NCBI GenBank assembly: GCA_910584795.1
Contig: CAJUBZ010000009.1
Span: 1 to 64,000, forward strand
Reading direction: 5' to 3'
DNA from: an uncultured Eubacterium sp.
Lineage (GTDB): Bacteria; Bacillota; Clostridia; Lachnospirales; Lachnospiraceae
Length of the DNA: 64,000 bases
This document shows positions 43,575 through 52,343 of the stretch, in pieces. Position numbers and translations under genes: made by a program. Position 1 is the stretch's first letter. Each line of letters begins with the position of its first letter. The notes under the pieces are model-generated. The model was not told the origin of the DNA, did no database searches, and saw nothing but the letters and a program-made list of their open reading frames with translations.

Positions 43575-45251
43575 TTATTCAACAGATACAATATAATAAT
43601 ACACTGGCTGTCCTCCCGGATAAACTTCCACTTCAAGATCCGGAAGAGCCTCTGTAATCTTCTCTGAAAGAGTTTCTGCATCCTCACTGGTTACACCCTC
43701 TCCATAGTATATACTGACAATTTCTGAATCTTCATCCTGCATTTCTTTTATCATTTCAACAGTAGTATCTGCAATATCTTCTCCAACAGCTAACATCCCT
43801 GCATCGCCGATACCCATAATATTGCCTTCTCTGATTTCTTTATCATCAATCACAGTATCTCTGACAGCATATGTTACCTCACCTGATTTCACATATGACA
43901 TGCTGTCTATCATTGCTTCTTTATTTTCGTCCGGTGTACTATCCTCTATAAATCCTATCATTGCTGAAATTCCCTGCGGAATTGTCTTTGACGGAATAAC
44001 AATGAGGTTTTTATCCTCCACCAGACTCTCTGCCTGATTTGCAGCCAGAATAATGTTTTTATTATTCGGAAGAACAAATATATTTTCTGCATTCACTTTA
44101 TCCACAGCATTGAGAATATCCTCTGTGCTTGGATTCATTGTTTGTCCTCCGGAAATAATATAATCCACATTTAAACCTTTGAAAATTTCATCTAATCCTT
44201 CACCTACAGAAACAGCAATAAAACCATATTTCTTCTTTGGCTCATTTGCCTTTGCCTTTTCTTCCTCAGCTTTCTGCTGTTCTGCCATTTTCTGAGCATT
44301 TTTAATAAGTCTCTCATGATGTTCTTCTCTCATATTATCTATCTTCATTCTGGATAAAGAACCGTATGTTAATGCTCTTGTAAATGCCTCTCCCGGCTGA
44401 TTCGTATGAACATGCACTTTCACAATCTCATCATCTGCAACCAGCACAATCGAATCTCCAATAGATTCCAGGAAGTCTTTAAATGATTTTTCTTCTTCCT
44501 GTGGCATTGGATTGTCCAAGTTAATAATAAACTCTGTACAATATCCAAACTTGATATCAGCCTCGTCTAACGGAATATCATCCACAACCATACTGCTGCC
44601 TGTACCTGCTGTTTCTAATGTATAATCAACTTCTTTTCCAAGGAATGCATCATATGCTCCCTTAATTACAACCATAAGTCCCTGTCCACCGGAATCTACA
44701 ACTCCTGCCTGCTTTAATACCGGCAGCATCTCAGGAGTCTGGCTCAGCACATAGTCACCATGCTTGATTATCTCATCAATTACATAAGACAAATCATCAC
44801 TTTCTCCCAACATTTCGCATGCCTTATCAGCCATACCTTTTGCTACTGTCAGAATTGTACCTTCCTTTGGTTTCATAACTGCCTTATATGCTGTTTCAAC
44901 TGCTCTGACACATGCCTTAGAAAGAACCTCTACATTAATCTCATCATATTTTTTGATTTCTCGAGTAAATCCTCTAAATAACTGCGATAAAATTACTCCG
45001 GAATTCCCTCTGGCACCTCTTAGAGAACCTGTAGAAATAGCCTTCGCTACTGTCTCCATGGTAGGATCAGCAATTGCTCCAACTTCATTCGCTGCTGACA
45101 TAATTGTAAGCGTCATATTCGTTCCTGTATCACCATCCGGTACCGGAAATACATTTAACTCATTAATCCATTCTTTTTTTGCTTCAAGATTTTTTGCGCC
45201 TGCAATAAACATCTTCTGTAACATCTGCGCATCAATTACATTTATTTCCAA
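43575..45251 (-). CDS. DAK2/DegV-type protein, fatty acid kinase FakA-like (YloV)
   Basis: 558 residues, starting at TTG (45249-45251) with AGGAGG 8 bases upstream. The N-terminal DhaL/DAK2 kinase domain has VPDGDTGTNMTLTI and RGARGNSGVILSQLFRGF (ATP and Mg sites), a middle domain (about 215-330), and a C-terminal DegV-like FakB-interacting domain (KYGFIAVSVGEGLDEIFKGL; IIPSKTIPQGISAMIGF-like region). FakA phosphorylates exogenous fatty acids bound to FakB. It directly follows the Asp23 gene, the conserved yloU-yloV pair of Firmicutes. Confidence 0.93.
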   Translation of the reverse strand: MEINVIDAQMLQKMFIAGAKNLEAKKEWINELNVFPVPDGDTGTNMTLTIMSAANEVGAIADPTMETVAKAISTGSLRGARGNSGVILSQLFRGFTREIKKYDEINVEVLSKACVRAVETAYKAVMKPKEGTILTVAKGMADKACEMLGESDDLSYVIDEIIKHGDYVLSQTPEMLPVLKQAGVVDSGGQGLMVVIKGAYDAFLGKEVDYTLETAGTGSSMVVDDIPLDEADIKFGYCTEFIINLDNPMPQEEEKSFKDFLESIGDSIVLVADDEIVKVHVHTNQPGEAFTRALTYGSLSRMKIDNMREEHHERLIKNAQKMAEQQKAEEEKAKANEPKKKYGFIAVSVGEGLDEIFKGLNVDYIISGGQTMNPSTEDILNAVDKVNAENIFVLPNNKNIILAANQAESLVEDKNLIVIPSKTIPQGISAMIGFIEDSTPDENKEAMIDSMSYVKSGEVTYAVRDTVIDDKEIREGNIMGIGDAGMLAVGEDIADTTVEMIKEMQDEDSEIVSIYYGEGVTSEDAETLSEKITEALPDLEVEVYPGGQPVYYYIVSVE

Positions 45252-45279
45252 AATTTTATCCTCCTAAGGGTAAGACTGA

Positions 45280-45639
45280 TTAGTCTATTGTTCTTACGCC
45301 TTCAACAAATATATTGACTTTTTTCACTGTCATGCCAGTGAACTCTTCTATTTTATACTTCACACTTGAAATAATATTATCTGCGATTGTGGCTATATTA
45401 ACACCATACGCTACAATAATATGAAAATCAATTAATATCTCATTATTTTCGTTTATCTCTACATTTATTCCTTTTGTTGAACTATCCTTCTTTAGTAATC
45501 TGACCAGACCATCTTTCATGCTGACCATCGCCATACCTACAATTCCAAAACATTCATATGCTGTCTCACCTGCGTATTTTGCGATAACTTCCGGACTAAT
45601 TAAAATTTGTCCCATTTCAGTATTCATCTTACCTTTCAT
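45280..45639 (-). CDS. Asp23/Gls24 family envelope stress protein (YloU type)
   Basis: 119 residues from MKGKMNTEMGQILISPEVIA; AGGAGG precedes this ATG. Asp23/DUF322 core: EVIAKYAGETAYECFGIVGM, GINVEINENNEILIDFHIIV and YKIEEFTGMTVKKVNIFVEG. Cytoplasmic, no membrane segment; in other Firmicutes family members sit at the inner face of the membrane and respond to envelope stress. It precedes the FakA-like gene by 28 bases. Its 5' region is occupied by element A3, whose edge lies about 10 bases before the ribosome-binding site. Confidence 0.92.
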   Translation of the reverse strand: MKGKMNTEMGQILISPEVIAKYAGETAYECFGIVGMAMVSMKDGLVRLLKKDSSTKGINVEINENNEILIDFHIIVAYGVNIATIADNIISSVKYKIEEFTGMTVKKVNIFVEGVRTID

Positions 45640-45660
45640 ATATGTTCCTCCTTTATGAGT

Positions 45661-45795
45661 TAACCGTCCAACCATGCGATATAATTTATATAACGAAAGA
45701 CTGCTTACAGACTATGTGCCAAATCTATTATATCATTTGGTGAACCAGTACAGCAAGAAAATCCGTAGGATCTTGAGCTGATGGCTGGACTGTTA
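45661..45795. repeat. CAAG-type cruciform element A3, reverse orientation
   Basis: 135-bp unit lying opposite to A1 and A2. Outer arms TAACCGTCCAACCA/TGGCTGGACTGTTA (45661-45674 with 45782-45795) pair with G-U and one mismatch. A hairpin with GATCC-TAC-GGATT (near 45752-45772) and the remnant loop TGTAAGCA in place of TGCAAGCA are visible on the minus strand. It lies directly upstream of the Asp23 ribosome-binding site. More diverged than A1 and A2. Confidence 0.8.
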
Positions 45796-45872
45796 TATTT
45801 ATTTACATATTAGTTTACACAGTTATGGTTATTATACTCTTTTTGGTAAAAAAAGACAATAGCGAAAGATGG

Positions 45873-46070
45873 AGCTGTGCATAAATAGAAAAAGAGCGTG
45901 AGTCAAAAGTTTACTTTTGATACACACTCTTTTTCTATTTATATAGAGCGAAGCTCGGTAGTGAAATGGAGCCCGCAGGGCGAAATCGAACTAGCACAAC
46001 TCTCTACTTATATAGAGCGAAGTTCGGTAGTGAGATGAAACCCGCAGGACAAAATCGAACTAACACAGCT
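45873..46070. repeat. CAAG-family-related element B3 with long hairpin
   Basis: Outer arms AGCTGTG/CACAGCT (45873-45879 with 46064-46070). Inside, a 28-bp near-perfect hairpin (45883-45910 with 45913-45940) that may terminate rpmB transcription. On the minus strand the segment TTTCACTACCGAGC-TTCGCTC aligns with B1's TTTCACTACGTCTCGC...GCTCA. It does not have the CAAG loop. It lies between rpmB and element A3, filling the gap. Confidence 0.7.
45942..46070. repeat. Tandem direct repeat, period 69 bp
   Basis: Two copies of a unit containing TATAGAGCGAAG-TCGGTAGTGA and CCCGCAGG follow each other (45942-46010 and 46011-46070), with about one difference in seven. Both are part of element B3 and duplicate its inner arm. 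Confidence 0.85.
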
Positions 46071-46079
46071 TCTATAACC

Positions 46080-46265
46080 CTATGCGCGTTCTACTTTTCC
46101 TGATTTTAAACAAGATGTGCAAACATACATCTTCTTTGCTCCGCCTTCAGTTTTTACCTTAACAGACTTTACGTTTGACTTCCACATTTTGTTTGTTTTT
46201 CTATGTGAATGACTCACTGCATTTCCAAAATGAGCACCTTTACCGCAAATACTACATTTAGCCAT
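46080..46265 (-). CDS. rpmB: 50S ribosomal protein L28, zinc-binding form
   Basis: 61 residues, normal length. Large-subunit structural protein. Signature MAKCSICGKGAHFGNAVSHS. Two CxxC pairs (Cys4-Cys7 and CTSCLKSGK near the C-terminus) make it the zinc-binding type rather than the Cys-free paralogue some bacteria switch to under zinc shortage. GGGAGG precedes the ATG and a good promoter lies upstream. It precedes the Asp23/FakA-like genes in the same direction, separated by two repeat elements. Confidence 0.97.
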   Translation of the reverse strand: MAKCSICGKGAHFGNAVSHSHRKTNKMWKSNVKSVKVKTEGGAKKMYVCTSCLKSGKVERA

Positions 46266-46324
46266 AATAGCACCTCCCTTGTATAAATTAGGTCAAACTA
46301 CTCTTTCGACCTGACACAAAGGCT

Positions 46325-46353
46325 ATCATAACAGAGTTGGAAAGAAAATGCAA
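46325..46353 (-). promoter_or_regulatory. Sigma-A-type promoter of rpmB
   Basis: Minus-strand TTGCAT (46348-46353) and TATGAT (46325-46330) are 17 bases apart. A hairpin GAAAATGC/GCATTTTC overlaps the -35 box and may end metH transcription. Confidence 0.75.
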
Positions 46354-46385
46354 GCATTTTCTGACACAAAACTCCTTGAACTTTC

Positions 46386-48803
46386 CTAACACAAAACTTC
46401 TTTTGCAATGTCAGCACTCATTTTTGCATCTTTCGCATAATAATCCGCACCAATCTTCATTGCATAATCTTCTGTCAGCACTGCACCACCAACCATAACT
46501 TTACAATTTACATTGTTTTGTCTCAATAATTTTATTGTATCTTCCATGGAACATAACGTTGTAGTCATTAATGCAGACAGACCAACGAGACTCACATGAT
46601 TCTCCACTGCCGCCTCAACCACCTTCATCGGCTCCACATCTCGCCCCAAATCAATCACGTCAAAACCATAATTCTCTAATATTACTTTTACGATATTCTT
46701 TCCAATATCATGAATGTCCCCCTTTACAGTGGCAAGAACAATTTTTCCTTTAGACTCCGACTTCGTGCCATTACCTGCCAGATATGTCTTTATTTCATCG
46801 AAACACTCTTTCGCCACATCTGCCGCCAAAATCAACTGTGGAAGAAAAATTTTACCTTTTTCAAACTTATCTCCAACTACATCCAAAGCCGGTATCAGCA
46901 TTTCATTGATAATCTCCATAGGGTCTTTATTCGTCAGATATTCTTTTGTCAGCTTCCTTCCTTCACTCTTCATACCGGTTTCCATTGCATGAAAAATTGC
47001 CTCTGCCTCAACAGATGATAAATGAACAGCTGATGTATCTGCTTTTATTTCTATATTATTGACACTGGCTGTAACAGAAGTTTCTGGTACATGACTATTG
47101 GAATATTCAATAAAGCTCATAGAATTTTTATCGATATCTGCAAGAACTTTATAAGTCTTAACAGCCCAGACCATAGATGAAACATTTGGATTAATAATCG
47201 GTAAATCCAAACCGCTATGAAGTGCCATTGTAAGGAACGTCTTATTTACAATTTCTCTGTTCGGAAGTCCAAATGAAATATTAGACACTCCAAGTACAGT
47301 CTTTAATCCTAACTGATTTTTAACAATACTCAATGCCTCTAATGTTTCAAGACATGCTTTTTGTTCTGCAGAAACTGTAAGGGTAAGACAGTCTATAATG
47401 ATATCTTCCTTTGGAATACCATAGTACATTGCCTTATTCATAATCTTCTCGGCAATGGCAACACGTCCCTCCACGCTGTCAGGAATGCCATTCTCATCTA
47501 ATGCCAGTCCTATAACTGCCGCACCATATTTCGCTACTACCGGCAGAATTGCATCCAATACTTTTTCTTCTCCATTCACAGAGTTTATAATAGGCTTTCC
47601 ATTATAGACTCTTAAAGCTGCCTCTAAAACCTCCGGTTTTGTAGAGTCAATCTGTAAAGGTACATCCACAATTCCCTGAAGTGCCTTGACTGTTTTTATC
47701 ATCATTTCCCGCTCATCAATTTCGGGAGAGCCTACATTTACATCTAAAATATCAGCCTCAGCTTCTACCTGCTCAATAGCCTGTCCCAAAATATAATCCA
47801 TATCATTTTCTATTAATGCCTGCTTAAAACGTTTCTTTCCTGTTGGATTAATTCTTTCTCCAATAATTCTTGGCTGATTCACTACAACAGTCTTTAACGG
47901 AGAACATACTGCCAGTTCTCTTTTGTATACCGGTCTTATAAATTCTCCTTTTTCTGCCGCATCCTGAAGCATTTCTTTCAATTCCGAAATATATTCCGGT
48001 GTTGTTCCACAACATCCGCCTAGAATTTTAACACCATACCGCAGCATTTCCCTGCATACTACAGCAAACTCTTTCGCAGATACATTATATGTATTTGTCA
48101 AAGGATCAGGCAGTCCGGCATTTGCTTTCACTACAATTGGAAGTGCTGTCCACTCTGAAATTTCTTTTACAATAGGTAATAAGTCTTTTGGTCCTAAAGA
48201 ACAGTTCACACCTAATGCATCTACTCCAAGTCCTTCCAAAGTCAGGCACATGGCAGATACAGAACATCCTGTAAAAGTACGCATATTTTCTTCGAAGGTC
48301 ATGGTTGTAATAACAGGCAGATTCGAATTTTCTTTCGCTGCCAGCACTGCGGCTTTTGTCTCCATTAAATCTGTCATTGTCTCAATAACGATAATATCTG
48401 CCTCTTTTGCCGCCAAAACCTCTTCTTTAAAAATATCATATGCCTCTTCAAAAGAAAGACTCCCTGTAGGTTCCAATAACTGTCCAATCGGTCCCATATC
48501 CAATGCCACCAAGGTTTCTGTACCTTTACATGCCTCTCTTGCATTATCAATTGCCGCACCAATCAGTTCTTGTACGGAATACCCTGAATGTTCCATTTTA
48601 TATCGATTCGCACCAAAGGTGTTAGCATAAACAATATTTGCCCCGGCTGCAATATACCGGCTATGAATATCAATAATCCATTCCGGCTTCGTAATATTCA
48701 AAGTTTCCGGTATCGTACCTATTGCCATTCCTTTTTGTTGCAGCATTGTGCCCATTGCGCCATCCAATATAATATACTCTTGCCTAAAAATATCTTTTGC
48801 CAT
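46386..48803 (-). CDS. metH: Cobalamin-dependent methionine synthase (no activation domain)
   Basis: 805 residues. It transfers methyl from methyltetrahydrofolate via cobalamin to homocysteine. Order: homocysteine methyltransferase barrel (1-290; DGAMGTMLQQKG, zinc Cys in GVNCSLGP and GGCCGTTPEY), pterin-binding barrel (about 310-570; IIGERINPTGKKRFKQAL, DVNVGSPEID), cap and B12-binding domain (about 595-805; VKGDIHDIGKNIVKVIL with the cobalt-ligand His). The C-terminal AdoMet reactivation domain of E. coli MetH is missing; it is a separate protein encoded next upstream. Operon: metF, activation protein, metH. Confidence 0.95.
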   Translation of the reverse strand: MAKDIFRQEYIILDGAMGTMLQQKGMAIGTIPETLNITKPEWIIDIHSRYIAAGANIVYANTFGANRYKMEHSGYSVQELIGAAIDNAREACKGTETLVALDMGPIGQLLEPTGSLSFEEAYDIFKEEVLAAKEADIIVIETMTDLMETKAAVLAAKENSNLPVITTMTFEENMRTFTGCSVSAMCLTLEGLGVDALGVNCSLGPKDLLPIVKEISEWTALPIVVKANAGLPDPLTNTYNVSAKEFAVVCREMLRYGVKILGGCCGTTPEYISELKEMLQDAAEKGEFIRPVYKRELAVCSPLKTVVVNQPRIIGERINPTGKKRFKQALIENDMDYILGQAIEQVEAEADILDVNVGSPEIDEREMMIKTVKALQGIVDVPLQIDSTKPEVLEAALRVYNGKPIINSVNGEEKVLDAILPVVAKYGAAVIGLALDENGIPDSVEGRVAIAEKIMNKAMYYGIPKEDIIIDCLTLTVSAEQKACLETLEALSIVKNQLGLKTVLGVSNISFGLPNREIVNKTFLTMALHSGLDLPIINPNVSSMVWAVKTYKVLADIDKNSMSFIEYSNSHVPETSVTASVNNIEIKADTSAVHLSSVEAEAIFHAMETGMKSEGRKLTKEYLTNKDPMEIINEMLIPALDVVGDKFEKGKIFLPQLILAADVAKECFDEIKTYLAGNGTKSESKGKIVLATVKGDIHDIGKNIVKVILENYGFDVIDLGRDVEPMKVVEAAVENHVSLVGLSALMTTTLCSMEDTIKLLRQNNVNCKVMVGGAVLTEDYAMKIGADYYAKDAKMSADIAKEVLC

Positions 48804-48857
48804 ACTTCTCTCCTAATTTTTCAACACTTCATTCACTAATAATAAATACAAACAAAT

Positions 48858-49538
48858 CTATTTTCCACAAGTCAGCCCTTCTTTTCGAAACTGACATTTT
48901 TCCCGCAGACTGCACATCTCACAACTTTTTTTGCTTGAAGTGTTAAGTCCATGCCCAAGACCTATCACACATGTAACAGACTTCGTCGGTGTCAGCATCA
49001 TACTATCATTGACGCATACACCAATACGTTTTGGCGCCTCCACTATGTCTAAAAACTGTTTCTGACATTCTAATGGAAAATCATCATATCCTAAACCAAA
49101 TCTCCATGTGTGTTCATATTCCATAAAATCTTTTAATATTATCTCCTCTGCCTTATCGCAGACCTGCTCAATGACTGCAGATGCAAGACTGTCGGTTATC
49201 ATAGCTTCTGCCATACCTATAATCTGTTGTTTTCTTATCAGCAAATCCACACCGGCAGACAAAGTTGCACACATAAAAATAACCTTATTACAATTTCTCA
49301 AATGATTCCTTATAGCCTGCCCCTGTAATATAAAATCTGCTCCCTGAATCTGCCCATCCTTTAAATCAAAAACTTTATAAACAAATTTTCCTTCCATAAA
49401 ACGCTGCAATAATTTTCCACACGATAAAAGAAGCTCCTCTGTTTTATCATCCGGGACATTTTCTCCATACCCCAGATACCTTAGAGCCTCATTAAAATTT
49501 ATATCTTCAATTACAATATTTCTCTCACGATGATTCAT
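48858..49538 (-). CDS. Methionine synthase activation-domain protein
   Basis: 226 residues. The core resembles the AdoMet-binding Met_synt_B12 activation domain of MetH, with RFGLGYDDFPLECQKQFLDI and NDSMMLTPTKSVTCVIGLG. It would reductively methylate inactive cob(II)alamin on the shortened MetH. The last 25 residues hold a CxxC-x6-C-x8-C cluster (CEMCSLREKCQFRKEGLTCG), perhaps for an Fe-S centre, an addition common in clostridial forms. It lies between metF and metH in one direction. Confidence 0.9.
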   Translation of the reverse strand: MNHRERNIVIEDINFNEALRYLGYGENVPDDKTEELLLSCGKLLQRFMEGKFVYKVFDLKDGQIQGADFILQGQAIRNHLRNCNKVIFMCATLSAGVDLLIRKQQIIGMAEAMITDSLASAVIEQVCDKAEEIILKDFMEYEHTWRFGLGYDDFPLECQKQFLDIVEAPKRIGVCVNDSMMLTPTKSVTCVIGLGHGLNTSSKKSCEMCSLREKCQFRKEGLTCGK

Positions 49539-49612
49539 AACAAAACTTATTTATGAACTATGTAAATTATATTTCTATAACTACGCTTGTCCTCTTTCCT
49601 ATTTTACCTGTT

Positions 49613-50479
49613 TTATTTAACAATACTTGCAACACTGTCTGTAATTCTTTTTGCTACATACGGGTCATTCATTGTATAAATATGAACACCATCCACGCCA
49701 CTCGCAACAAGATCTATAATCTGATCTACCGCGTAAGAAATTCCCGCATCACGCATTGCTATCGGATCATCTCCAAATTTTTGAAGTACTTTGGATAATT
49801 TTGCAGGAATACTTGCCCCACACATAGAAACCATACGCTCTATCTGTTTTTTATTTGTAACAGGCATAATACCTGCCTCAACAGGTACATCAATTCCTGC
49901 AATTCTTACTTTATCAATAAAATCATAATATGCATGATTATCAAAGAACAACTGAGAAATCAAATGTTCTGCACCTGCCTCCACTTTCTTTTTTAAATTT
50001 TTAATATCGGCAATCATACTATCCGCTTCCTGATGCACCTCCGGATAACAAGCCCCCGACACATGAAATCCCATGTTTTTTGACAATATATATTCTGTCA
50101 GATCTGATGCATACCTAAAATCTTTTTCTACTTCAAAATCAGGATTCACATCACCTCTTAGTGCAAGAATATTTTCAACACCTTGTGCCTTTAACTGTTC
50201 CAATATCTTGTCCACACTCTTTCTTGTATTATATAAACACGATAAATGTGCAATTGTTTCAACGTGATATTCGTTTTTTATTTTTGAACATAAGTCTATG
50301 GTTGTTGCATTTGCCACACCTGAGCCGCCGGCACCATATGTTACACTGATAAAGTCCGGATTTAAATCCTTTAATTCCTCTAACGTTTTATAAATTGTTT
50401 CTACACCACTTTCTTTTTTCGGCGGAAATACCTCAAAAGAAAACACGGTTTTTTCCTGAAATAAATCTGATATCTTCAT
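49613..50479 (-). CDS. metF: Methylenetetrahydrofolate reductase
   Basis: 288 residues, normal length. It reduces 5,10-methylene- to 5-methyl-tetrahydrofolate for methionine synthase. Barrel motifs: FSFEVFPPKKESGVETIYKT, SVTYGAGGSG, AHLSCLYNTRKSV, LALRGDVNP, and QLFFDNHAYYDF. Purine-rich GAGAGAGA precedes the ATG. First of the three methionine genes (metF, activation protein, metH); no SAM or B12 riboswitch is seen in the 38 bases upstream, where a small membrane-protein gene ends. Confidence 0.96.
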   Translation of the reverse strand: MKISDLFQEKTVFSFEVFPPKKESGVETIYKTLEELKDLNPDFISVTYGAGGSGVANATTIDLCSKIKNEYHVETIAHLSCLYNTRKSVDKILEQLKAQGVENILALRGDVNPDFEVEKDFRYASDLTEYILSKNMGFHVSGACYPEVHQEADSMIADIKNLKKKVEAGAEHLISQLFFDNHAYYDFIDKVRIAGIDVPVEAGIMPVTNKKQIERMVSMCGASIPAKLSKVLQKFGDDPIAMRDAGISYAVDQIIDLVASGVDGVHIYTMNDPYVAKRITDSVASIVK

Positions 50480-50516
50480 TTTTGTCTCTCTCTTCTTTTT
50501 CTATTTTGTACAATCT

Positions 50517-50657
50517 TTAATTTTTGCAAAACAAATTAAAACCTATGATTAAGCTTAAAATAATAATGCAAACTACAAAAAAGGTACTTTCAATCAACAT
50601 GGATATAATCATACCCACAGCCATCCAAAACAAAGCAAATCCACATAATCTATGCAT
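50517..50657 (-). CDS. 46-residue two-helix membrane protein
   Basis: Short reading frame MHRLCGFALFWMAVGMIISM to GFNLFCKN. Two hydrophobic helices (about 4-20 and 24-42) with a turn at LIEST. It lies between the gerW-like gene (68 bases upstream) and metF (38 bases downstream) in the same direction. The ribosome-binding site is weak (GTGGGTG). Its amphipathic ordering, Cys residues and fit in a gene string suggest a real conserved small protein. No function can be given. Confidence 0.6.
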   Translation of the reverse strand: MHRLCGFALFWMAVGMIISMLIESTFFVVCIIILSLIIGFNLFCKN

Positions 50658-50725
50658 ACTACACCCACTTTATCTATAAAGTTATAGTTTATTATATGCA
50701 GCATATGCAGTATCTTTCCCCAATA

Positions 50726-51085
50726 TTACGCTTCTGTTTCATTATCTAAGTCATCAAAATCCTCTTCTTTATTTGTAAACTTATTTACAATATCCGGAAC
50801 CATATCTATAATTCTGGATATCCCATCATGATCCTTTACACTAATCAATTTTGAAGAGCCATTTTTGATAACCAATACTGCACTTGGAGTAATTTTCCCA
50901 CCAACTCCTCCTGTGCCATTTTCTCCTTTTGCAAAAGTTCCTATTCCCATACCAAATGAAACATCTGCCATAGGTAAAATAATTGTTTCACCTACGACTA
51001 CCGGTTCACCAACCACAGATTTTGTAGTAATAAACTGTTCCATTGCTTTTAATAAATCGTCTGTAGTTTTTTTGTTGTCTGCCAT
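50726..51085 (-). CDS. GerW/YtfJ family sporulation-type protein
   Basis: 119 residues. The YtfJ core is plain: VVGEPVVVGETIILPMADVS, FGMGIGTFAKGE, and GGVGGKITPSAVLVIKNG, with a C-terminal acidic tail. GerW in Bacillus is needed for full spore germination; homologues also occur in non-sporulating Clostridia. AAGGAGG precedes the ATG. It follows a DUF2953 gene by 17 bases, the usual pairing. Confidence 0.92.
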   Translation of the reverse strand: MADNKKTTDDLLKAMEQFITTKSVVGEPVVVGETIILPMADVSFGMGIGTFAKGENGTGGVGGKITPSAVLVIKNGSSKLISVKDHDGISRIIDMVPDIVNKFTNKEEDFDDLDNETEA

Positions 51086-51102
51086 AATAACGCCTCCTTG
51101 TT

Positions 51103-52020
51103 TTAACTAAACTTTTTTATGATATCATGAATTTCTTTCTTAAAATAGAATTTTAATACATATATGAGAAGAACACCTACAATAAAATGTCCTTTCATTT
51201 TAATATTTCCCGTTATTACATTTTTATTAAAATAAGGTTCTATTGATATTCTTTTCGGATTAATGTGAAATACAGCAAATAACATTGCAATATATCCCAG
51301 CGCCTTTCCTGTAATATCCGGCTCCTCAAATCCCAACTGAATATCTGCCCTTATTTTTCTAGGAAAAATATGCTTTAGTGCTTTTAAAACAATTTCTTTT
51401 CCATAACGATATGCTTGTTTTGTTGTATTTGCAGTAACAAACTCTTTGAATTCTTTTGCTTTATTATATGTTGCTTTTAAATTGTTTAAAGCATTTTTCA
51501 AAAATGTTACTGTCTTTTGTATCCATTCATGAATTGTTTCAATAAAAGCCTTAATTTTATCTACACAATTTTTCTTATCTTCTAAAATCTTATCGTGCTT
51601 ATTATTTTCCTTTTCCTGTTGCTCTTCCTTGTAATTGCTTAGTTCCTGCTGTGTTCGTTCTGATTTCTCTTGTGAAGTATTCTCTTGTGGCTGTTCCTCC
51701 ACGTGCGTTACTTTTTTTTTCACGTTACAATCAGAACTCTTATTTTCTCTTGATTCTTTTTTGTTTTTTCCTTTTAATAAATTAATTGGTATTCCAAAAA
51801 TTCTAAGTCGTGCTTTATTTTCTTTATTAGTAAATCTCCCTCCGAAATGTATCAAATGAAACAGCCATCCACATTTAACAAAAACCCGATAGCTATTTTC
51901 ATTCAACTGTCCTCTTATCTGATAAGTTACCGGAAAAAACAATATCAACAGGCATAGTGCAAGAATAGCCAATAAAATTATTCCAATTATTTTTAAAATC
52001 ATCAATAATATATGTATCAT
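51103..52020 (-). CDS. DUF2953 domain-containing membrane protein
   Basis: 305 residues. An N-terminal transmembrane helix (LKIIGIILLAILALCLLILF) is followed by a beta-rich part (VTYQIRGQLNENSYRVFVKC), a long charged linker (about 75-140, rich in Glu, Lys and Gln), and the C-terminal DUF2953 domain (IQLGFEEPDITGKALGYIAM; RISIEPYFNKNV) with a final hydrophobic stretch. Homologues lie next to gerW-type genes in spore formers and are thought to act in sporulation; function unproven. It begins 3 bases after the preceding gene's stop, implying coupled translation. Confidence 0.82.
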   Translation of the reverse strand: MIHILLMILKIIGIILLAILALCLLILFFPVTYQIRGQLNENSYRVFVKCGWLFHLIHFGGRFTNKENKARLRIFGIPINLLKGKNKKESRENKSSDCNVKKKVTHVEEQPQENTSQEKSERTQQELSNYKEEQQEKENNKHDKILEDKKNCVDKIKAFIETIHEWIQKTVTFLKNALNNLKATYNKAKEFKEFVTANTTKQAYRYGKEIVLKALKHIFPRKIRADIQLGFEEPDITGKALGYIAMLFAVFHINPKRISIEPYFNKNVITGNIKMKGHFIVGVLLIYVLKFYFKKEIHDIIKKFS

Positions 52021-52023
52021 AGG

Positions 52024-52341
52024 CTAATCCATCTGCTCCATAATAAAATTTTTTACATTTACACTACCTGTCTGTTCCAGACACTCCATAATAATCAAGG
52101 TCATCATATCCATCGCCTCTTCTTTCCCTTCGGCAATGCCGATGACTACCATATCTGAATTCCGATACCATTTCTGTATTAGAACATTTGACGGATAAAT
52201 TTCCAAAGTATCATAGTCATTTTGTGGCAGAGTAATCACGTATTTATTAAACATTTGTTTACCATTTTTAATTTTTCTTACAATCTGTCTTTTTTTATCC
52301 AACAGATTATATCCCACATACAAATCCTCATACCAAATCAT
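52024..52341 (-). CDS. Conserved hypothetical protein (105 residues)
   Basis: 105 residues from MIWYEDLYVGYNLLDKKRQI; the ATG is 2 bases after the stop of the gene before it, so translation is coupled. Soluble, with alternating charged strands (KKRQIVRKIKNGKQMFNKYV, LEIYPSNVLIQKWY) and a helix KEEAMDMMTLIIMECLEQTG. No domain recognised. It belongs to the string lysA, 464-residue protein, this gene, DUF2953, gerW-like. Confidence 0.72.
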   Translation of the reverse strand: MIWYEDLYVGYNLLDKKRQIVRKIKNGKQMFNKYVITLPQNDYDTLEIYPSNVLIQKWYRNSDMVVIGIAEGKEEAMDMMTLIIMECLEQTGSVNVKNFIMEQMD

Positions 52342-52343
52342 TT

